Part shown: in pieces, positions 12,351 to 22,972 of the stretch
Numbering within the stretch: the first letter of the stretch is position 1
How the letters are laid out: each line of letters opens with the position of its first letter
Source: Hyphomicrobiaceae bacterium UBA7697
GTDB lineage: Bacteria; Pseudomonadota; Alphaproteobacteria; Rhizobiales; Methyloligellaceae
DNA: 64,000 bases
Reading direction: 5' to 3'
Assembly: GCA_002482645.1 (NCBI GenBank)
Contig: DLGJ01000015.1
Coordinates: 5,001-69,000, forward strand
Position numbers and translations under genes: made by a program
Notes under the pieces: model-generated
The model's input: the letters and a program-made list of their open reading frames with translations, nothing else
Databases searched by the model: none
Told to the model about the DNA's origin: nothing

Positions 12351-12687
12351 GTTTTTCCCTCTTTGGGCGGACTGGTCCGAGGGCGGACCGGAAATGTCGG
12401 ATAGGTGGCGGGCACCGCTGTGGCTGGGTCATATCAGCGGCATGTTAACGGACATATAGCGTGCCGTTTTTCGCAAAAAAGGGGGCTCTGCCTCGAGCCC
12501 GAGCAAAAAATGCGAGAGGGCGGATCACCGCACCGTCAGAATGCGCTGGCAGGGCGTGCCGCCGGGATATTTCGAGAAGACGACGAAATACGCGGCGATC
12601 AGGGCAAAGAGGCGCAGGGCCGGTCGATCCTCCAGCGCGAAGCTCGAATCTTGAAGTCTCGGGTGGTGGAAGAGAAGATCGGCCGGC
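12351..12687. other. Gene-free stretch: clpB leader and upstream terminator
   Basis: Holds the putative clpB promoter and leader, including a GGTCCG/CGGACC hairpin at 12374-12389, and a minus-strand terminator at 12475-12500. No credible coding sequence was seen. Confidence 0.6.
12475..12500 (-). terminator. Rho-independent terminator after the DUF4167 gene
   Basis: On the minus strand GGGCTC, a six-base loop and GAGCCC (12483-12500) are followed by CC and six T residues (12475-12480). It lies about 190 bases beyond the stop of the DUF4167 gene and separates that transcript from clpB. Confidence 0.75.
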
Positions 12688-13212
12688 TTAGCCGACGGCT
12701 TCCGGGGCGCCTTCGGCCCCGTCGGACGCACCCGCCTCGACCGGCTGCTCCGCGCCGGCGGCTTCCGATGCCGCGTGAGCGCCGTTGCGCCGCTGCCGGC
12801 CCCGTCCACGGCCGCGGCTTTCGGCCGGCGCATCGGACTCTCCAACGGCCTCGGCTTCGGCCTCGTCGTCAGCCTCGGCATCGTCGTCTTCATTCGCGTT
12901 CTGCCGGCCCCGGGTCACGTTGCCGTTGGCCTGCTGCTGGTCACCGGATTGCGGCGCGGCCGCGGCGGCCTGCGACTGAGCGGCCATGATGATGCGGTTG
13001 TAGTGCTCGGCATGCTGGAGGTAGCTCTCGGCGGTCACCATGTCGCCGGAAGCCAGCGCATCGCGAGCGAGCGACATATACTTCTCCGCAACGTGCGACG
13101 CGGTCCCCCGGATCTTCACATCCGGCCCGTTCGACTCGTAATTGCGTGCCAGTGGATTTTGGGGTTTGCGGCTGCGGCCACGCCCCCTACGATTCTGCTG
13201 TCCTTGCCTCAT
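12688..13212 (-). CDS. DUF4167 domain protein, probable RNA-binding
   Basis: A 174-residue protein conserved in Rhizobiales next to prmC and clpB. It starts with a very basic Arg/Gly/Gln tail, then the compact helical DUF4167 core (about 20-85, containing SHVAEKYMSLARDAL and AEHYNRII), and ends in a low-complexity acidic, Ala-rich tail with Arg-Gly patches. The basic ends and RG repeats suggest nucleic-acid or ribosome association, which is inference. Function has not been established as far as I know. It is separated from prmC by 433 bases and followed by its own terminator. Confidence 0.85.
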   Translation of the reverse strand: MRQGQQNRRGRGRSRKPQNPLARNYESNGPDVKIRGTASHVAEKYMSLARDALASGDMVTAESYLQHAEHYNRIIMAAQSQAAAAAPQSGDQQQANGNVTRGRQNANEDDDAEADDEAEAEAVGESDAPAESRGRGRGRQRRNGAHAASEAAGAEQPVEAGASDGAEGAPEAVG

Positions 13213-13645
13213 AAGCCTTATTCACCTGATTGGCGGCACACACGCCGCACTGATCGCTCCCTATTTGATCGTCGCCGGCCGCGGTCCGCACCCTGAACGC
13301 TACGCGCCCGGAAAGCCGGCTCGGCCCTGTTCGTTTTCACAACAGTTCTTTTTTTGCTGCCTTGTCTTAGTCGGTCACAGGCGCAGAAACGTCATGCATC
13401 CCTACTGTCAGCGCCAGCCAACCAAATCTGATTTGCGATATACCGGCTCCTGAACGGCTCGAGAGGCGCTGCCGCCTATCAATCGAGGTTCTCAAGGATA
13501 TCCGCGCTGTTTCGTTGCCACGCAACTGGCGAAACCAATTTCCCTGCCCTGGCTCGCCGAACAATGCGATTTCTTAGCCAAAACCTAGCCCGAACATCCA
13601 GTTTTTCCAAGCATCTTTTTGGCCCGATTCAACGCTCCGGGCCTC
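13213..13645. other. Gene-free stretch upstream of the DUF4167 gene
   Basis: 433 bases between prmC and the DUF4167 gene, less GC-rich than the flanks. It should contain the DUF4167 promoter. Short frames on both strands lack family resemblance or ribosome sites. I see no convincing RNA gene or terminator. Confidence 0.4.
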
Positions 13646-14514
13646 TTAAGCCTCCGAAGTCCTGGCACACACGCAGCGCGGATGCCCGGCCAAATCCGCG
13701 ACAATTCCATCCTCTGCGACGGCCAGTCCCGCACGCTCGAACAGGCCCGTGACCGCATCGCCTTGCGTGCATCCGATCTCGACCAGCAAATGCCCGCCCG
13801 GAACGAGGAACGCGGGCGCGCCTGCGGCAATGCGCCGATAGGCGTCGAGACCGTCGGGGCCCCCATCGAGTGCCGCCAGCGGATCGTGCTCCGCGACTTC
13901 CGGCGCGAGACCGCCGATCTCATCGCTCGCGATATAAGGCGGATTGGACACGATGATGTCGTAGCGGCCCGCAAGCGCCTCGAACCAATCGGAGACTGCA
14001 AACCGCGCGCGATCCGCCACGCCCACCGATTCCGCATTCGCCCGGGCGAGACGCAGCGCGCCGGGGCTGATGTCGGCGCCGACGCCGGTTGCATCGGGCA
14101 GTTCGGCGAGAAGGGTGGTCAGAATGCAACCCGAACCTGTCCCCAGGTCCAAGATGCGCAATGGCCGGCCGGCCCGTGCTTCCCGGCCAACAATATCCAG
14201 GACGGCGGCGACCAGCGTCTCCGTGTCGGGGCGTGGATCGAGCGTCTGCGGGCCGATCCGGAAATCCCGTCCATAAAACTCCCGCGTCCCGCGGATTCGC
14301 GATACGGGCTCGCCTGCAAGACGCCGCGCGACATAGCCCTGAAAGCGCGTCCCGGCGGCCGGCCCGAGCGGCTCCCGGCCCTTGGCGATCAACGCTTCGA
14401 GGGACAACCCCGTTGCGGCCGTCAGAAGAGCCCGCGCATCGAGCGCCGCCGTACCGATCCCCCTATCCCTCAGCACGCGCGCCGCGGACGCACGGGCCGA
14501 ATCGAGACTCGGCA

Positions 14515-14518
<4 letters not shown>
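13646..14518 (-). CDS. prmC: Release factor glutamine N5-methyltransferase PrmC
   Basis: Cytoplasmic SAM-dependent enzyme that methylates the glutamine of the GGQ motif in class I release factors, raising termination efficiency. 290 residues: N-terminal helical substrate-binding domain and a Rossmann methyltransferase with LDLGTGSGC (about 140) and the diagnostic NPPY motif (SNPPYIAS, about 195). The ATG start overlaps the prfA stop as ATGA, so the enzyme is translationally coupled to its own substrate, the usual order. A second ATG three bases later is also possible. Confidence 0.96.
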
Positions 14519-15606
<1,088 letters not shown>

Positions 15607-15628
15607 GGGCTAGCTGGAAAACGCAGGC

Positions 15629-17041
15629 CTAGAAATTGTTTGGAAGCCGGTCGGCCTTGCGGCTGCGCGGGTCGTCCGGATCGAGAACGGGGTCCGACGT
15701 GTCGAAGCCTGACGAAAGGCCGGAATCGCCGGACGAGCCGCCGAGAAACATCCATAGTCCAAGCAGCACCCCAACCGCAACCAGTCCGATGATGCCCCAT
15801 TTCAGAAGCGGCGACTTCAGAAAATTCTTCTTCGGCTCCTCGGCGAGTTCGGGCTCGAGCTCAAGCGCGGCATCTCCGGGAAAGCTCGCATCCTCGGACG
15901 GCATACCAGCATCGGCCATGCCAGCGCCAGACATGCCAGCGCCGGACATGCCGGCATCAGGCATAGCCGAGGGATCCGGCGCATAGCCCTGATACTCGGG
16001 ATGGAATTGCGCGTCGCCGGAGTCGTCGCCGAAGTCGGCATCGGGAAAGCCGGCATCGGGAAAACCGGCATCGGCCTGCGGCTGAGCCGGTTGGGGCTGC
16101 GGTCCGGGTTGCGCAACCGGTCCGGCGCCCGGCCACGCGGTATCGAATGGCGAAGGCTCGGCGAGTGACGGTTCGGCGGCGGTGCGCTGCCACGCACCGG
16201 GCGATGGCGGTGCGGACTGCCGTTCGCCCGGATGTGCTTGCGGAGCTTGAGGTCCCGGCGCCTGCGGCCGCGGAGGCAGCGGTGCTTGTGGCTGTGATAC
16301 TTGGTTCTGTGGCGCTTGGGGTTGTGGCGCTTGGGGCTGATGAGCTTGGGGCCGCGGCGCTTGCGGCTGCGGCGCATGGGAAGGCCCGGCTTGCGGCTGA
16401 GGGGCCGGATGCTGTGACGCCGGAGCCGGCATGCCCACCGGCCCGTTTGGCCAGCCTGGCGCTTGTGGCTGCGGCGCCTGCGGATAAGGACTTTGGGGTT
16501 GCGGCGCCGGCGGACGGGGCGAGGCTTGTGGAGCCGGCTGGGGCTGCAGCGAACCGTTGGGCCAGCCCGAAGCCTGCGGTCGGGGAGCCGGCTGGTCTTG
16601 CCGCAGTGGCTGGTCTTGCCGCAGTGGCTGGTCTTGCCGCAGTGGCTGGTCTTGCGGCAATGGCTGGCCTTGCGGCGCTGGCTGGGCCGAAGGCTGAGCT
16701 CTCGAAGGCGCGGGCGCAGGGCCCGCAGGCGGCACCATAACCGGAACGTCCTGCACGGGCTTCGGTCCGAGTTCCACCACGCCCGCCTCGAGCTGCGCGT
16801 AGATGCGCCGGAGCAAGGGACGCGTATCCAGATTGAGCAGCGTGCCATAGGCGCTGACGACCCGGCATGTCTCCGGCCAGGGCGGCAAGGCATAGATAGC
16901 GCCCTGCTCCAGAGCCTGGACGACTTCGACCGGCGTGGATATCCGGGCGGCCAAGTCCGCCTCCGTCAGATTGCTCGCGGCTCTGAGGTCCCGAAACAGG
17001 TCGGCCACTTCCGCGTCATAGCCGGCAGACATTAATTCCAA
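15629..17041 (-). CDS. HTH protein with proline/glutamine-rich linker and C-terminal membrane anchor
   Basis: Unusual 470-residue protein. Residues 1-95 form a RodZ-like helix-turn-helix (NLTEADLAARISTPVEVVQ and an extended aromatic ending). Residues 110-310 are extremely rich in Pro, Gln and Ala, with near-perfect six-residue repeats of the type QPLRQD (DNA 16591-16680). A second low-complexity stretch repeats Met-Ser/Ala-Gly/Ala. One transmembrane helix near residues 425-445 is followed by a short polar tail. The pattern, cytoplasmic HTH and one membrane pass, resembles RodZ, which links MreB to the cell wall, but the long spacer and the very C-terminal membrane helix differ. Start ATG at 17041 or 17032. 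Function is inferred only. Confidence 0.7.
   Translation of the reverse strand: MELMSAGYDAEVADLFRDLRAASNLTEADLAARISTPVEVVQALEQGAIYALPPWPETCRVVSAYGTLLNLDTRPLLRRIYAQLEAGVVELGPKPVQDVPVMVPPAGPAPAPSRAQPSAQPAPQGQPLPQDQPLRQDQPLRQDQPLRQDQPAPRPQASGWPNGSLQPQPAPQASPRPPAPQPQSPYPQAPQPQAPGWPNGPVGMPAPASQHPAPQPQAGPSHAPQPQAPRPQAHQPQAPQPQAPQNQVSQPQAPLPPRPQAPGPQAPQAHPGERQSAPPSPGAWQRTAAEPSLAEPSPFDTAWPGAGPVAQPGPQPQPAQPQADAGFPDAGFPDADFGDDSGDAQFHPEYQGYAPDPSAMPDAGMSGAGMSGAGMADAGMPSEDASFPGDAALELEPELAEEPKKNFLKSPLLKWGIIGLVAVGVLLGLWMFLGGSSGDSGLSSGFDTSDPVLDPDDPRSRKADRLPNNF
16591..16680. repeat. 18-bp tandem repeat inside the proline-rich linker
   Basis: About four consecutive copies of an 18-base unit (plus-strand core GGCTGGTCTTGCCGCAGT) encode repeated QPLRQD in the HTH/membrane protein. 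The last copy diverges. Copy number is likely to vary by slippage without disturbing the frame. Confidence 0.75.
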
Positions 17042-17246
17042 TCCCGTGAGTATATCGCCGCCGCCCCCAAGCCTCCGGCCGGGGGCCTACCCAATATGCG
17101 TTTCGGCCCAGTTTCGAAAGTCCAAAACCGGACATTTCCCCCAATCGCCTTCGTACACAAGCCCAATGGCCATGAGTTTGCAAGCCTTGGCGCGATAGCG
17201 CCGGTGCCGCGAACAGCCCGCCGCCTTCGCGCGGGGGCCGCGCACG

Positions 17247-19505
17247 TCAAACCTGAACGCCTTTTTCGGCGGCGAATTGCTTCAATTCATCGCGAAGCGA
17301 GGTCGTGCGGGTGTCGAGCATCTGCTCCAGCCGGGCGCTCAAGTCGGATGCGTCGAGCGACAAAATCATGGCCTTGACCGGTCCGACCGATGCGGGTGCC
17401 ATGGAAATGGACCGGAAGCCGAGCCCGATCAGCGCCATCGCCTCCAAGGGCTTCCCGGCCATCTCACCGCAGAGCGTGACCGGCGTCTCGAACCGCTCCG
17501 CCTCCCGCAGGATTTGCCGCAAGGCGCGCAAGGCGGCCGGATTGAGAGAATCGAACCTTCCCGCCACGCGCTCGTTGCTCCGGTCCGCCGCGAACAGAAA
17601 CTGGACGAGATCGTTCGATCCTACCGAGATGAAGTCCGTCAGGGGCAGGAGATGATCGAGCTGCCACAGAAGGGCCGGTACCTCGACCATGGCGCCGACC
17701 ATGAGCTTGGACGGTTCCGGGCGGCCATGCCTCTTGAGCAGCGTGAGTTCGTGGTCGATCAGCCTGCGTGCGGTCTCGAATTCGGAAACGTCGGAAATCA
17801 TCGGCAGAATGATCCGCACCTCACGCCCTTGCGAGGCCCGCAACAGGGCGCGGATCTGCGTCCGGAACAGCGCGGGCCGGTCGAGCGCCATGCGGATCGC
17901 GCGCCAGCCGAGGGCCGGGTTTTCTTCCGCGCCTCCCCGGAAATAGGGGATGATCTTATCGCCCCCGATATCGAGGGAGCGAAACACGACGGGGCGGTTG
18001 CCCGCCTGATCGAGGATCGACTTGTATAGCTTCGTCTGCTGATCGAGCCGCGGAAATGTGTCGGAGATCATGAATTGCAGCTCGGTCCGGAACAGTCCGA
18101 TCCCGTCGGCGCCGGACTGTTTGAGATGCGGCAGATCGAACAAGAGACCAGCATTGATATGCAGACCGACCCGTTGATCGTCGAGCGTGACCGCGGGCAC
18201 GTCGCGCAGGGCCGCGTATTGCGCCTGCTTGCGCGCTTGGAAGCGAACCTTGTCGGAATAGGCATGCACCAATTCGTGCGTGGGCCGCACATGGAGCTCG
18301 CCACCTTGGGCATCGAGCACCACCGCGTCTCCCGGCTCGACCATCTCGACCACACCCCGGCATTGGGTAATCGCGGCGATGCCGAGCGCGCGCGCGACGA
18401 TCGCCACGTGGCTGTTCGCTCCCCCCTCCTCGAGAACGAGACCGCGCAGGCGCTGGCGGTCGTAGTCGAGCAGCTCCGCGGGCCCCATGGTGCGCGCGAC
18501 GACAATGGCATCTTCCGGCAACGCACCGGTCGAAGCCGTTGCGGTTTCGCCGGACAGGAGCCGTAGCAGCCTGTTGGACAGATCGTCGATATCGTGGAGC
18601 CGGTCGCGGAATCGCGGATCCGGCATGCGCATCATGCGCGCGCGCGTGTCGTTGCGCACGCGCTGGACGGCGGCTTCGGCGGTGAGACCGGTGGCCAACG
18701 CTTCGTCCAGCCGCCGCCGCCAGCCGTGATCGTGCGCGAACATGCGGAACGCTTCGAGCACCTCGTGGTGTTCGCCGGCGCGGGCGAGATCGCCCCTCTC
18801 CATCATCTCGTCGATCTGTCCGGTCAGTTCTTCGATGGCCTGTTGCAGCCGGCTCCGCTCGAACTCCACGTCTTCGGCGATGAGCGTGCTCACAACGATG
18901 CGCGGCTCGTGCAGCACGATATGCCCGAGCGCCACGCTTTCGGAAATCGGTTGTCCGACGAAACGGAGACTCGAATCGCGCCCCTTCTCGACCGTCACCT
19001 CGTCGGAGATGATGCCGCCCGACGCCAGTGTCTCGGCGATCACCATGGCGGTGGTCTGCAGGGCCTCGACCTCTTCGTCGCTGTATTGCCGCATGGTGCG
19101 ATTCTGCACCGTGAGCACGCCGATCGTGTGGCCGCCGCGCAGAATCGGCACGCCCACGAAGGAGTGATAACTCTCCTCGCCGGTTTCAGGACGGAACGAG
19201 AAGGCCGGGTGATGCTGGGCGTCGGCGAACTGCTTCGGTTCGCCCTGCTCGGCAACGAGGCCCACCAGCCCTTCGCCCGGCTTCAGATGCGTGTTGTGGA
19301 CCGCGCCCGGATTGAGGCCCTCGGTGGCGACGAGCTCGAGCGAACCGTCCCGGCGCCTCAAATAGAGGGAACACACCTCCGCCACGATGTTCGAGGCGAT
19401 CAGCATGACCACCTTATCCAGGCGTGCCTGCGCGCTCTCGCGTTCCGCCATCACCTCACGCAGGCGGCGGAGCATCTGTCTTGGAGCACCAACGGATGCA
19501 GACAT
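17247..19505 (-). CDS. ptsP: PEP-protein phosphotransferase of the nitrogen PTS, with GAF domain
   Basis: Enzyme I Ntr: takes phosphate from phosphoenolpyruvate and passes it to NPr (PtsO) and then EIIA-Ntr, a cytoplasmic regulatory relay sensing nitrogen and carbon state. 752 residues: N-terminal GAF domain (about 15-165), the phosphohistidine domain with GGANSHVAIVARALG and active-site His366, and the C-terminal PEP-binding TIM barrel with GLFRTELQF, GGDKIIPYF and CGEMAG. The N-terminal GAF domain separates it from sugar-PTS EI. It follows lysC by 83 bases on the same strand, an order common in alphaproteobacteria. Confidence 0.96.
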   Translation of the reverse strand: MSASVGAPRQMLRRLREVMAERESAQARLDKVVMLIASNIVAEVCSLYLRRRDGSLELVATEGLNPGAVHNTHLKPGEGLVGLVAEQGEPKQFADAQHHPAFSFRPETGEESYHSFVGVPILRGGHTIGVLTVQNRTMRQYSDEEVEALQTTAMVIAETLASGGIISDEVTVEKGRDSSLRFVGQPISESVALGHIVLHEPRIVVSTLIAEDVEFERSRLQQAIEELTGQIDEMMERGDLARAGEHHEVLEAFRMFAHDHGWRRRLDEALATGLTAEAAVQRVRNDTRARMMRMPDPRFRDRLHDIDDLSNRLLRLLSGETATASTGALPEDAIVVARTMGPAELLDYDRQRLRGLVLEEGGANSHVAIVARALGIAAITQCRGVVEMVEPGDAVVLDAQGGELHVRPTHELVHAYSDKVRFQARKQAQYAALRDVPAVTLDDQRVGLHINAGLLFDLPHLKQSGADGIGLFRTELQFMISDTFPRLDQQTKLYKSILDQAGNRPVVFRSLDIGGDKIIPYFRGGAEENPALGWRAIRMALDRPALFRTQIRALLRASQGREVRIILPMISDVSEFETARRLIDHELTLLKRHGRPEPSKLMVGAMVEVPALLWQLDHLLPLTDFISVGSNDLVQFLFAADRSNERVAGRFDSLNPAALRALRQILREAERFETPVTLCGEMAGKPLEAMALIGLGFRSISMAPASVGPVKAMILSLDASDLSARLEQMLDTRTTSLRDELKQFAAEKGVQV

Positions 19506-19588
19506 CGTGACCAGTCCCGGACCATCCGCCAGCGGCGGATCTACGAGCCTCCCAAAAATCTAAGGCTAGAGTAGCCTCATTTTCGTGT

Positions 19589-20881
19589 CTAAGCGCCGTC
19601 CAACCCAAAAAGCGTATGCAAGGTTCGCACCGCCAGCTCGGCGTAGGCGGCATCGATCAAGACGCTGATTTTGATCTCCGAGGTCGAAATCGCCTCGATA
19701 TTGATGCCCTTTTCGGCAAGCGCGCTGAACATTTGCGCCGCAACGCCCGCATGGCTTCGCATTCCGACGCCGATGGCCGAGACCTTGGCGATATCGGTGG
19801 CCCCGCGCAGGTCCAGATAGCCGATCTCGTCCTTGGCGGATTTCAGGACCTCGAGAGCCCGGTCCAGATCGGCACTTTGCACGGTGAAGGTGAGGTCGGT
19901 CGACCGGCCATCCTCGGACACGTTCTGCACGATCATATCGACATTGATATGAGCGTCGGAAAGAGGGCCGAAGACTCGCGCCGCGACGCCGGGTTTGTCC
20001 GCCACCTTCAGCAGCGTCACCTTGGCTTCGTCCCGGGCATAAGCAATCCCACTGACGACATTTTGCTCCACGATTTCATCCTCATGGCAAACAAGTGTAC
20101 CGATCCCCTCTCCGGTGTCGGGGTCGCCGGGCAAGTCCGGCGGATCGAAGCTGGACCGCACCAGAACCGGTACGCCCCATTGCATGGCGAGTTCGACCGA
20201 GCGGGTCTGCAGGACCTTGGCCCCTTGAGACGCCATTTCTAGCATCTCTTCATAGGAAATGCGGTCGAGGCGGTGGGCCTTCGCCACCACGCGCGGGTCT
20301 GTCGTGTAGACCCCGTCCACATCGGTGTAGATATCGCAACGATCCGCCTGAAGCGCCGCGGCAAGGGCGACGGCACTCGTGTCCGACCCGCCCCGGCCGA
20401 GCGTCGCGATGCGGTTGTTCGGCGCGATCCCTTGGAAGCCGGCGCAAACCGCGACCTCCCCGCCCAGCATCGCCGCCTTGATCTCGTCGACCTCGATCCC
20501 GGTAATCCGGGCTTTCTGATGCGCCGCGTCCGTACGGAGGGGAATCTGCCAGCCCTGCCACGAGCGAGCGCTGAGGCCCATGGATTGGAGCACCAAGGCG
20601 AGAAGCCCCGACGTCACCTGCTCGCCCGACGAGACGACGGCGTCGTACTCGCGGCAGTCGTAAAGCGCGGAGGCTTCGTCTCCGGATTCGGTGCGCGTCT
20701 TGAAGCCCCAGGCCTCCTCGACCCAAGCAACGAGCTGATTGGTCTGTCCTGCCATTGCCGAGACGACCACGGCGCACGCGTGTCCGGCGTCGGCCTCGCG
20801 TTTCACATGCGCGGCCACGTTGCGTATCCGGTCGAGATCGGCCACCGACGTGCCGCCAAATTTCAACACAAGCAAAGACAT
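19589..20881 (-). CDS. lysC: Aspartate kinase
   Basis: Phosphorylates aspartate in the first step toward lysine, threonine, methionine and diaminopimelate. 430 residues: the amino-acid kinase domain begins with KFGGTSVAD and contains the GRGGSDTSAVALAAALQA loop; two ACT domains at about 270-425 should bind lysine/threonine for feedback control. AGAAGG precedes the ATG. The leader (20900-20936) can form two overlapping hairpins that cannot coexist, which may or may not matter. It is divergent from ubiG with a 152-base shared intergenic region, and upstream of ptsP. Confidence 0.97.
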   Translation of the reverse strand: MSLLVLKFGGTSVADLDRIRNVAAHVKREADAGHACAVVVSAMAGQTNQLVAWVEEAWGFKTRTESGDEASALYDCREYDAVVSSGEQVTSGLLALVLQSMGLSARSWQGWQIPLRTDAAHQKARITGIEVDEIKAAMLGGEVAVCAGFQGIAPNNRIATLGRGGSDTSAVALAAALQADRCDIYTDVDGVYTTDPRVVAKAHRLDRISYEEMLEMASQGAKVLQTRSVELAMQWGVPVLVRSSFDPPDLPGDPDTGEGIGTLVCHEDEIVEQNVVSGIAYARDEAKVTLLKVADKPGVAARVFGPLSDAHINVDMIVQNVSEDGRSTDLTFTVQSADLDRALEVLKSAKDEIGYLDLRGATDIAKVSAIGVGMRSHAGVAAQMFSALAEKGINIEAISTSEIKISVLIDAAYAELAVRTLHTLFGLDGA

Positions 20882-20899
20882 GCCTTCTCACAAGAAGAG

Positions 20900-20936
20900 G
20901 GCCGGCACGCATGTCGCGCCGGCCGGAAATTCCGGC
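20900..20936 (-). promoter_or_regulatory. Overlapping inverted repeats in the lysC leader
   Basis: Inverted repeat one pairs 20900-20906 with 20918-20924 (7 bp); inverted repeat two pairs 20922-20928 with 20930-20936 (7 bp). They share bases 20922-20924, so in RNA they would be mutually exclusive. They lie 19-55 bases upstream of the lysC start. No known lysine riboswitch signature was recognised. Confidence 0.25.
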
Positions 20937-21033
20937 TCTTTCTACTGAAGAGGACCGGACGCCGCAACAAGGCTCTCCGCCTCGAATCGCGTGCAGCCTT
21001 GACAGAGACCCGCGCCCGCCCGCCAATGCGCCC

Positions 21034-21810
21034 ATGATGGCGTCCCGGATCACACCTTCGACCCTCGACGACGGGGAGGTCGCCAGATTCGCGCAGCTCG
21101 CCGATGAGTGGTGGGACGAAAAAGGGCCGTTCCGCCCGCTGCACCAGATCAATCCCGTACGGCTGACTTATATTCGCGACCGGCTTTGCGGCCACTTTGG
21201 GCGGGACGCGAACGACCCGCCTTGCCTCGAAGGCCTCAAGGTGCTCGACATCGGCTGCGGCGGCGGTTTGGTGGCCGAACCCTTGAGCCGTCTCGGCGCC
21301 GAGGTGACGGGGATCGACCCGGCCGCGGAAACCATCGCGGCGGCAAAGGCCCATGCGGAGGGCGCGGGCCTGGCGGTCGACTACGCGGCCGTGACCGCGG
21401 AAACCATGGTGGACGATGGGCGCCGCTTCGACGCCGTTCTGCTGCTCGAAGTGGTCGAACACGTGCCGGATGTGCCCGCCTTTCTCAAACGGCTCGCGCC
21501 GCTCGTGGCCGATGGCGGCGTCATGATCCTTTCGACGCTGAACCGCACGCTCAAGGCCTATGCCCTTGCCATCGTCGGAGCCGAATATGTGCTGCGCTGG
21601 GTTCCGGCCGGCACCCATCAATGGGACCGGTTCGTGACGCCCGAGGAATTGCAGTCGTCCTTGAGAGGCGCCGGCTTCGAACGAACCGACCTCACCGGCA
21701 TGGTCTACGACCCTCTAGCGGACCGCTGGAGCCTATCGCGCGACACCGGCGTGAACTACTTCATGACGGCGATCAGACCCCAGCCCGAAGGACCCCGCCG
21801 TATCGCGTAG
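21034..21810 (+). CDS. ubiG: Ubiquinone biosynthesis O-methyltransferase
   Basis: Performs both O-methylations in ubiquinone synthesis with SAM. About 258 residues. N-terminal EVARFAQLADEWWDEKGPFR and LHQINPVRLTYI are signatures of UbiG/Coq3, followed by the SAM motif DIGCGGG (about 75) and the conserved DRFVTPEEL segment. ATGs at 21034 and 21037 are adjacent, and either could be used; the frame is open further upstream but without similarity. It is divergent from lysC and convergent with an L,D-transpeptidase gene 36 bases downstream. Confidence 0.96.
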   Translation: MMASRITPSTLDDGEVARFAQLADEWWDEKGPFRPLHQINPVRLTYIRDRLCGHFGRDANDPPCLEGLKVLDIGCGGGLVAEPLSRLGAEVTGIDPAAETIAAAKAHAEGAGLAVDYAAVTAETMVDDGRRFDAVLLLEVVEHVPDVPAFLKRLAPLVADGGVMILSTLNRTLKAYALAIVGAEYVLRWVPAGTHQWDRFVTPEELQSSLRGAGFERTDLTGMVYDPLADRWSLSRDTGVNYFMTAIRPQPEGPRRIA

Positions 21811-21846
21811 GCGGCGCCTTTCCGGCCATGACCCCGACGGCCGCCC

Positions 21847-22812
21847 CTAGTAACCCGGAGCGCGGAACCAATTGCCACGCCGCTGCTGGCCGCGCCGGTA
21901 CTGGCGTGGCGGTGAATCGTAATAGGGCTGCTGGAAGATGCGCCGGCGCTTGCGCTGCACCCGGGGATCGATCTCGTTATAGCCGTAGCGCTGATAGTTG
22001 CGGTTGTAGTAGCCCTGGTAATTCGGCCGGCGATAGTCCTGGTACGGATCGTAACGGCGCTCCGGCTGGGCGACCTTGTAGTCTCCGCCGGGCGTGGAGC
22101 CCGTCAAGACAACTTCCGTCCGCTTCAACCCCTTATCCTTCACGAGATTGAAGAACGTCTCCGCGTTCTTCGGCGACAGGCGCACACAACCGTGCGACGC
22201 GGGCGTGCCCAGCTTCTTGGTCTCGTTGGTGGCGTGGATCGCGTGCCCCTTCTTCGTGAAAAACACCGCATGCGGCATGGGTGCGTTGTCCCACTGCTTG
22301 CTGTACCAGATCTTGTTCATGGAACTCGCGGTGAAGTCGCCCGACGGCGTCGCATAGCCGGGCATGCCGGTAGACACCGGCCACCGGTATTTCTCGGCAC
22401 CGTCCACGAAGACGGTCATCTCTTGCGTGGTCTTGTCGATCGTCGCGACGACGATCGGCGACTGAGGTTCGACCACCTCCGCGGCATCGTCGCTCTTCAG
22501 CATTTCTATTTCGGAATCGTCTTCGCTCGCGCTCGGGACATCCTCCGGATCCGGCCGCGACGCGCTTTTCACCGGCTTTTCAGCCGCTTCGGGCGCGTTC
22601 GCGGAGTCGCTCGATGCCGCATCGCCGCCGGGATAGACGGGCTGCGGCTGCGCGTCGAGGCCCTTCGGAAGACTGAGATCCAAGTCAGGCGAGGTCGCGT
22701 GGACACCGGTCTCGGCGCTCGCGGGCGACGCAAGCAAAAGCACAGCCAGCCCGGCAGCCGTGAGCGGCAAGCCCAGAATCCGCGGGTGTTGCTGAAATTT
22801 TCGGCGCATCAT
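21847..22812 (-). CDS. Secreted L,D-transpeptidase (YkuD domain)
   Basis: Periplasmic cell-wall enzyme that makes 3-3 peptidoglycan cross-links or attaches outer-membrane proteins to peptidoglycan. 321 residues: a Sec signal peptide (about 1-34, ending ASPASAE), a low-complexity acidic spacer (35-110), the YkuD catalytic domain with the active-site motif SHGCVRLS near residues 205-212, and a C-terminal tail very rich in Arg, Tyr and Gln (about 255-321) that may bind the wall or be disordered. Domain and catalytic cysteine are evident; the exact transpeptidation product is not. Confidence 0.92.
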   Translation of the reverse strand: MMRRKFQQHPRILGLPLTAAGLAVLLLASPASAETGVHATSPDLDLSLPKGLDAQPQPVYPGGDAASSDSANAPEAAEKPVKSASRPDPEDVPSASEDDSEIEMLKSDDAAEVVEPQSPIVVATIDKTTQEMTVFVDGAEKYRWPVSTGMPGYATPSGDFTASSMNKIWYSKQWDNAPMPHAVFFTKKGHAIHATNETKKLGTPASHGCVRLSPKNAETFFNLVKDKGLKRTEVVLTGSTPGGDYKVAQPERRYDPYQDYRRPNYQGYYNRNYQRYGYNEIDPRVQRKRRRIFQQPYYDSPPRQYRRGQQRRGNWFRAPGY

Positions 22813-22972
22813 TCGTTCCCCGGTTATGCGCGATCCAACCGTCCGGCAGTCTCTAACTTACAGAGCCAAGCCGGCATTTCCACGGCACTTCGCGAAATCG
22901 TGTCCAGATATACGCGAGACACCCAAACAAGAGGTTACCCGCGCGGCCACAAAGCCGAAGCCCACCAATAGG

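Noticed and set aside
20882..21033. Lysine riboswitch upstream of lysC
   Set aside because: The leader is too short (about 150 bases shared with ubiG) and lacks the multi-helix lysine aptamer pattern.
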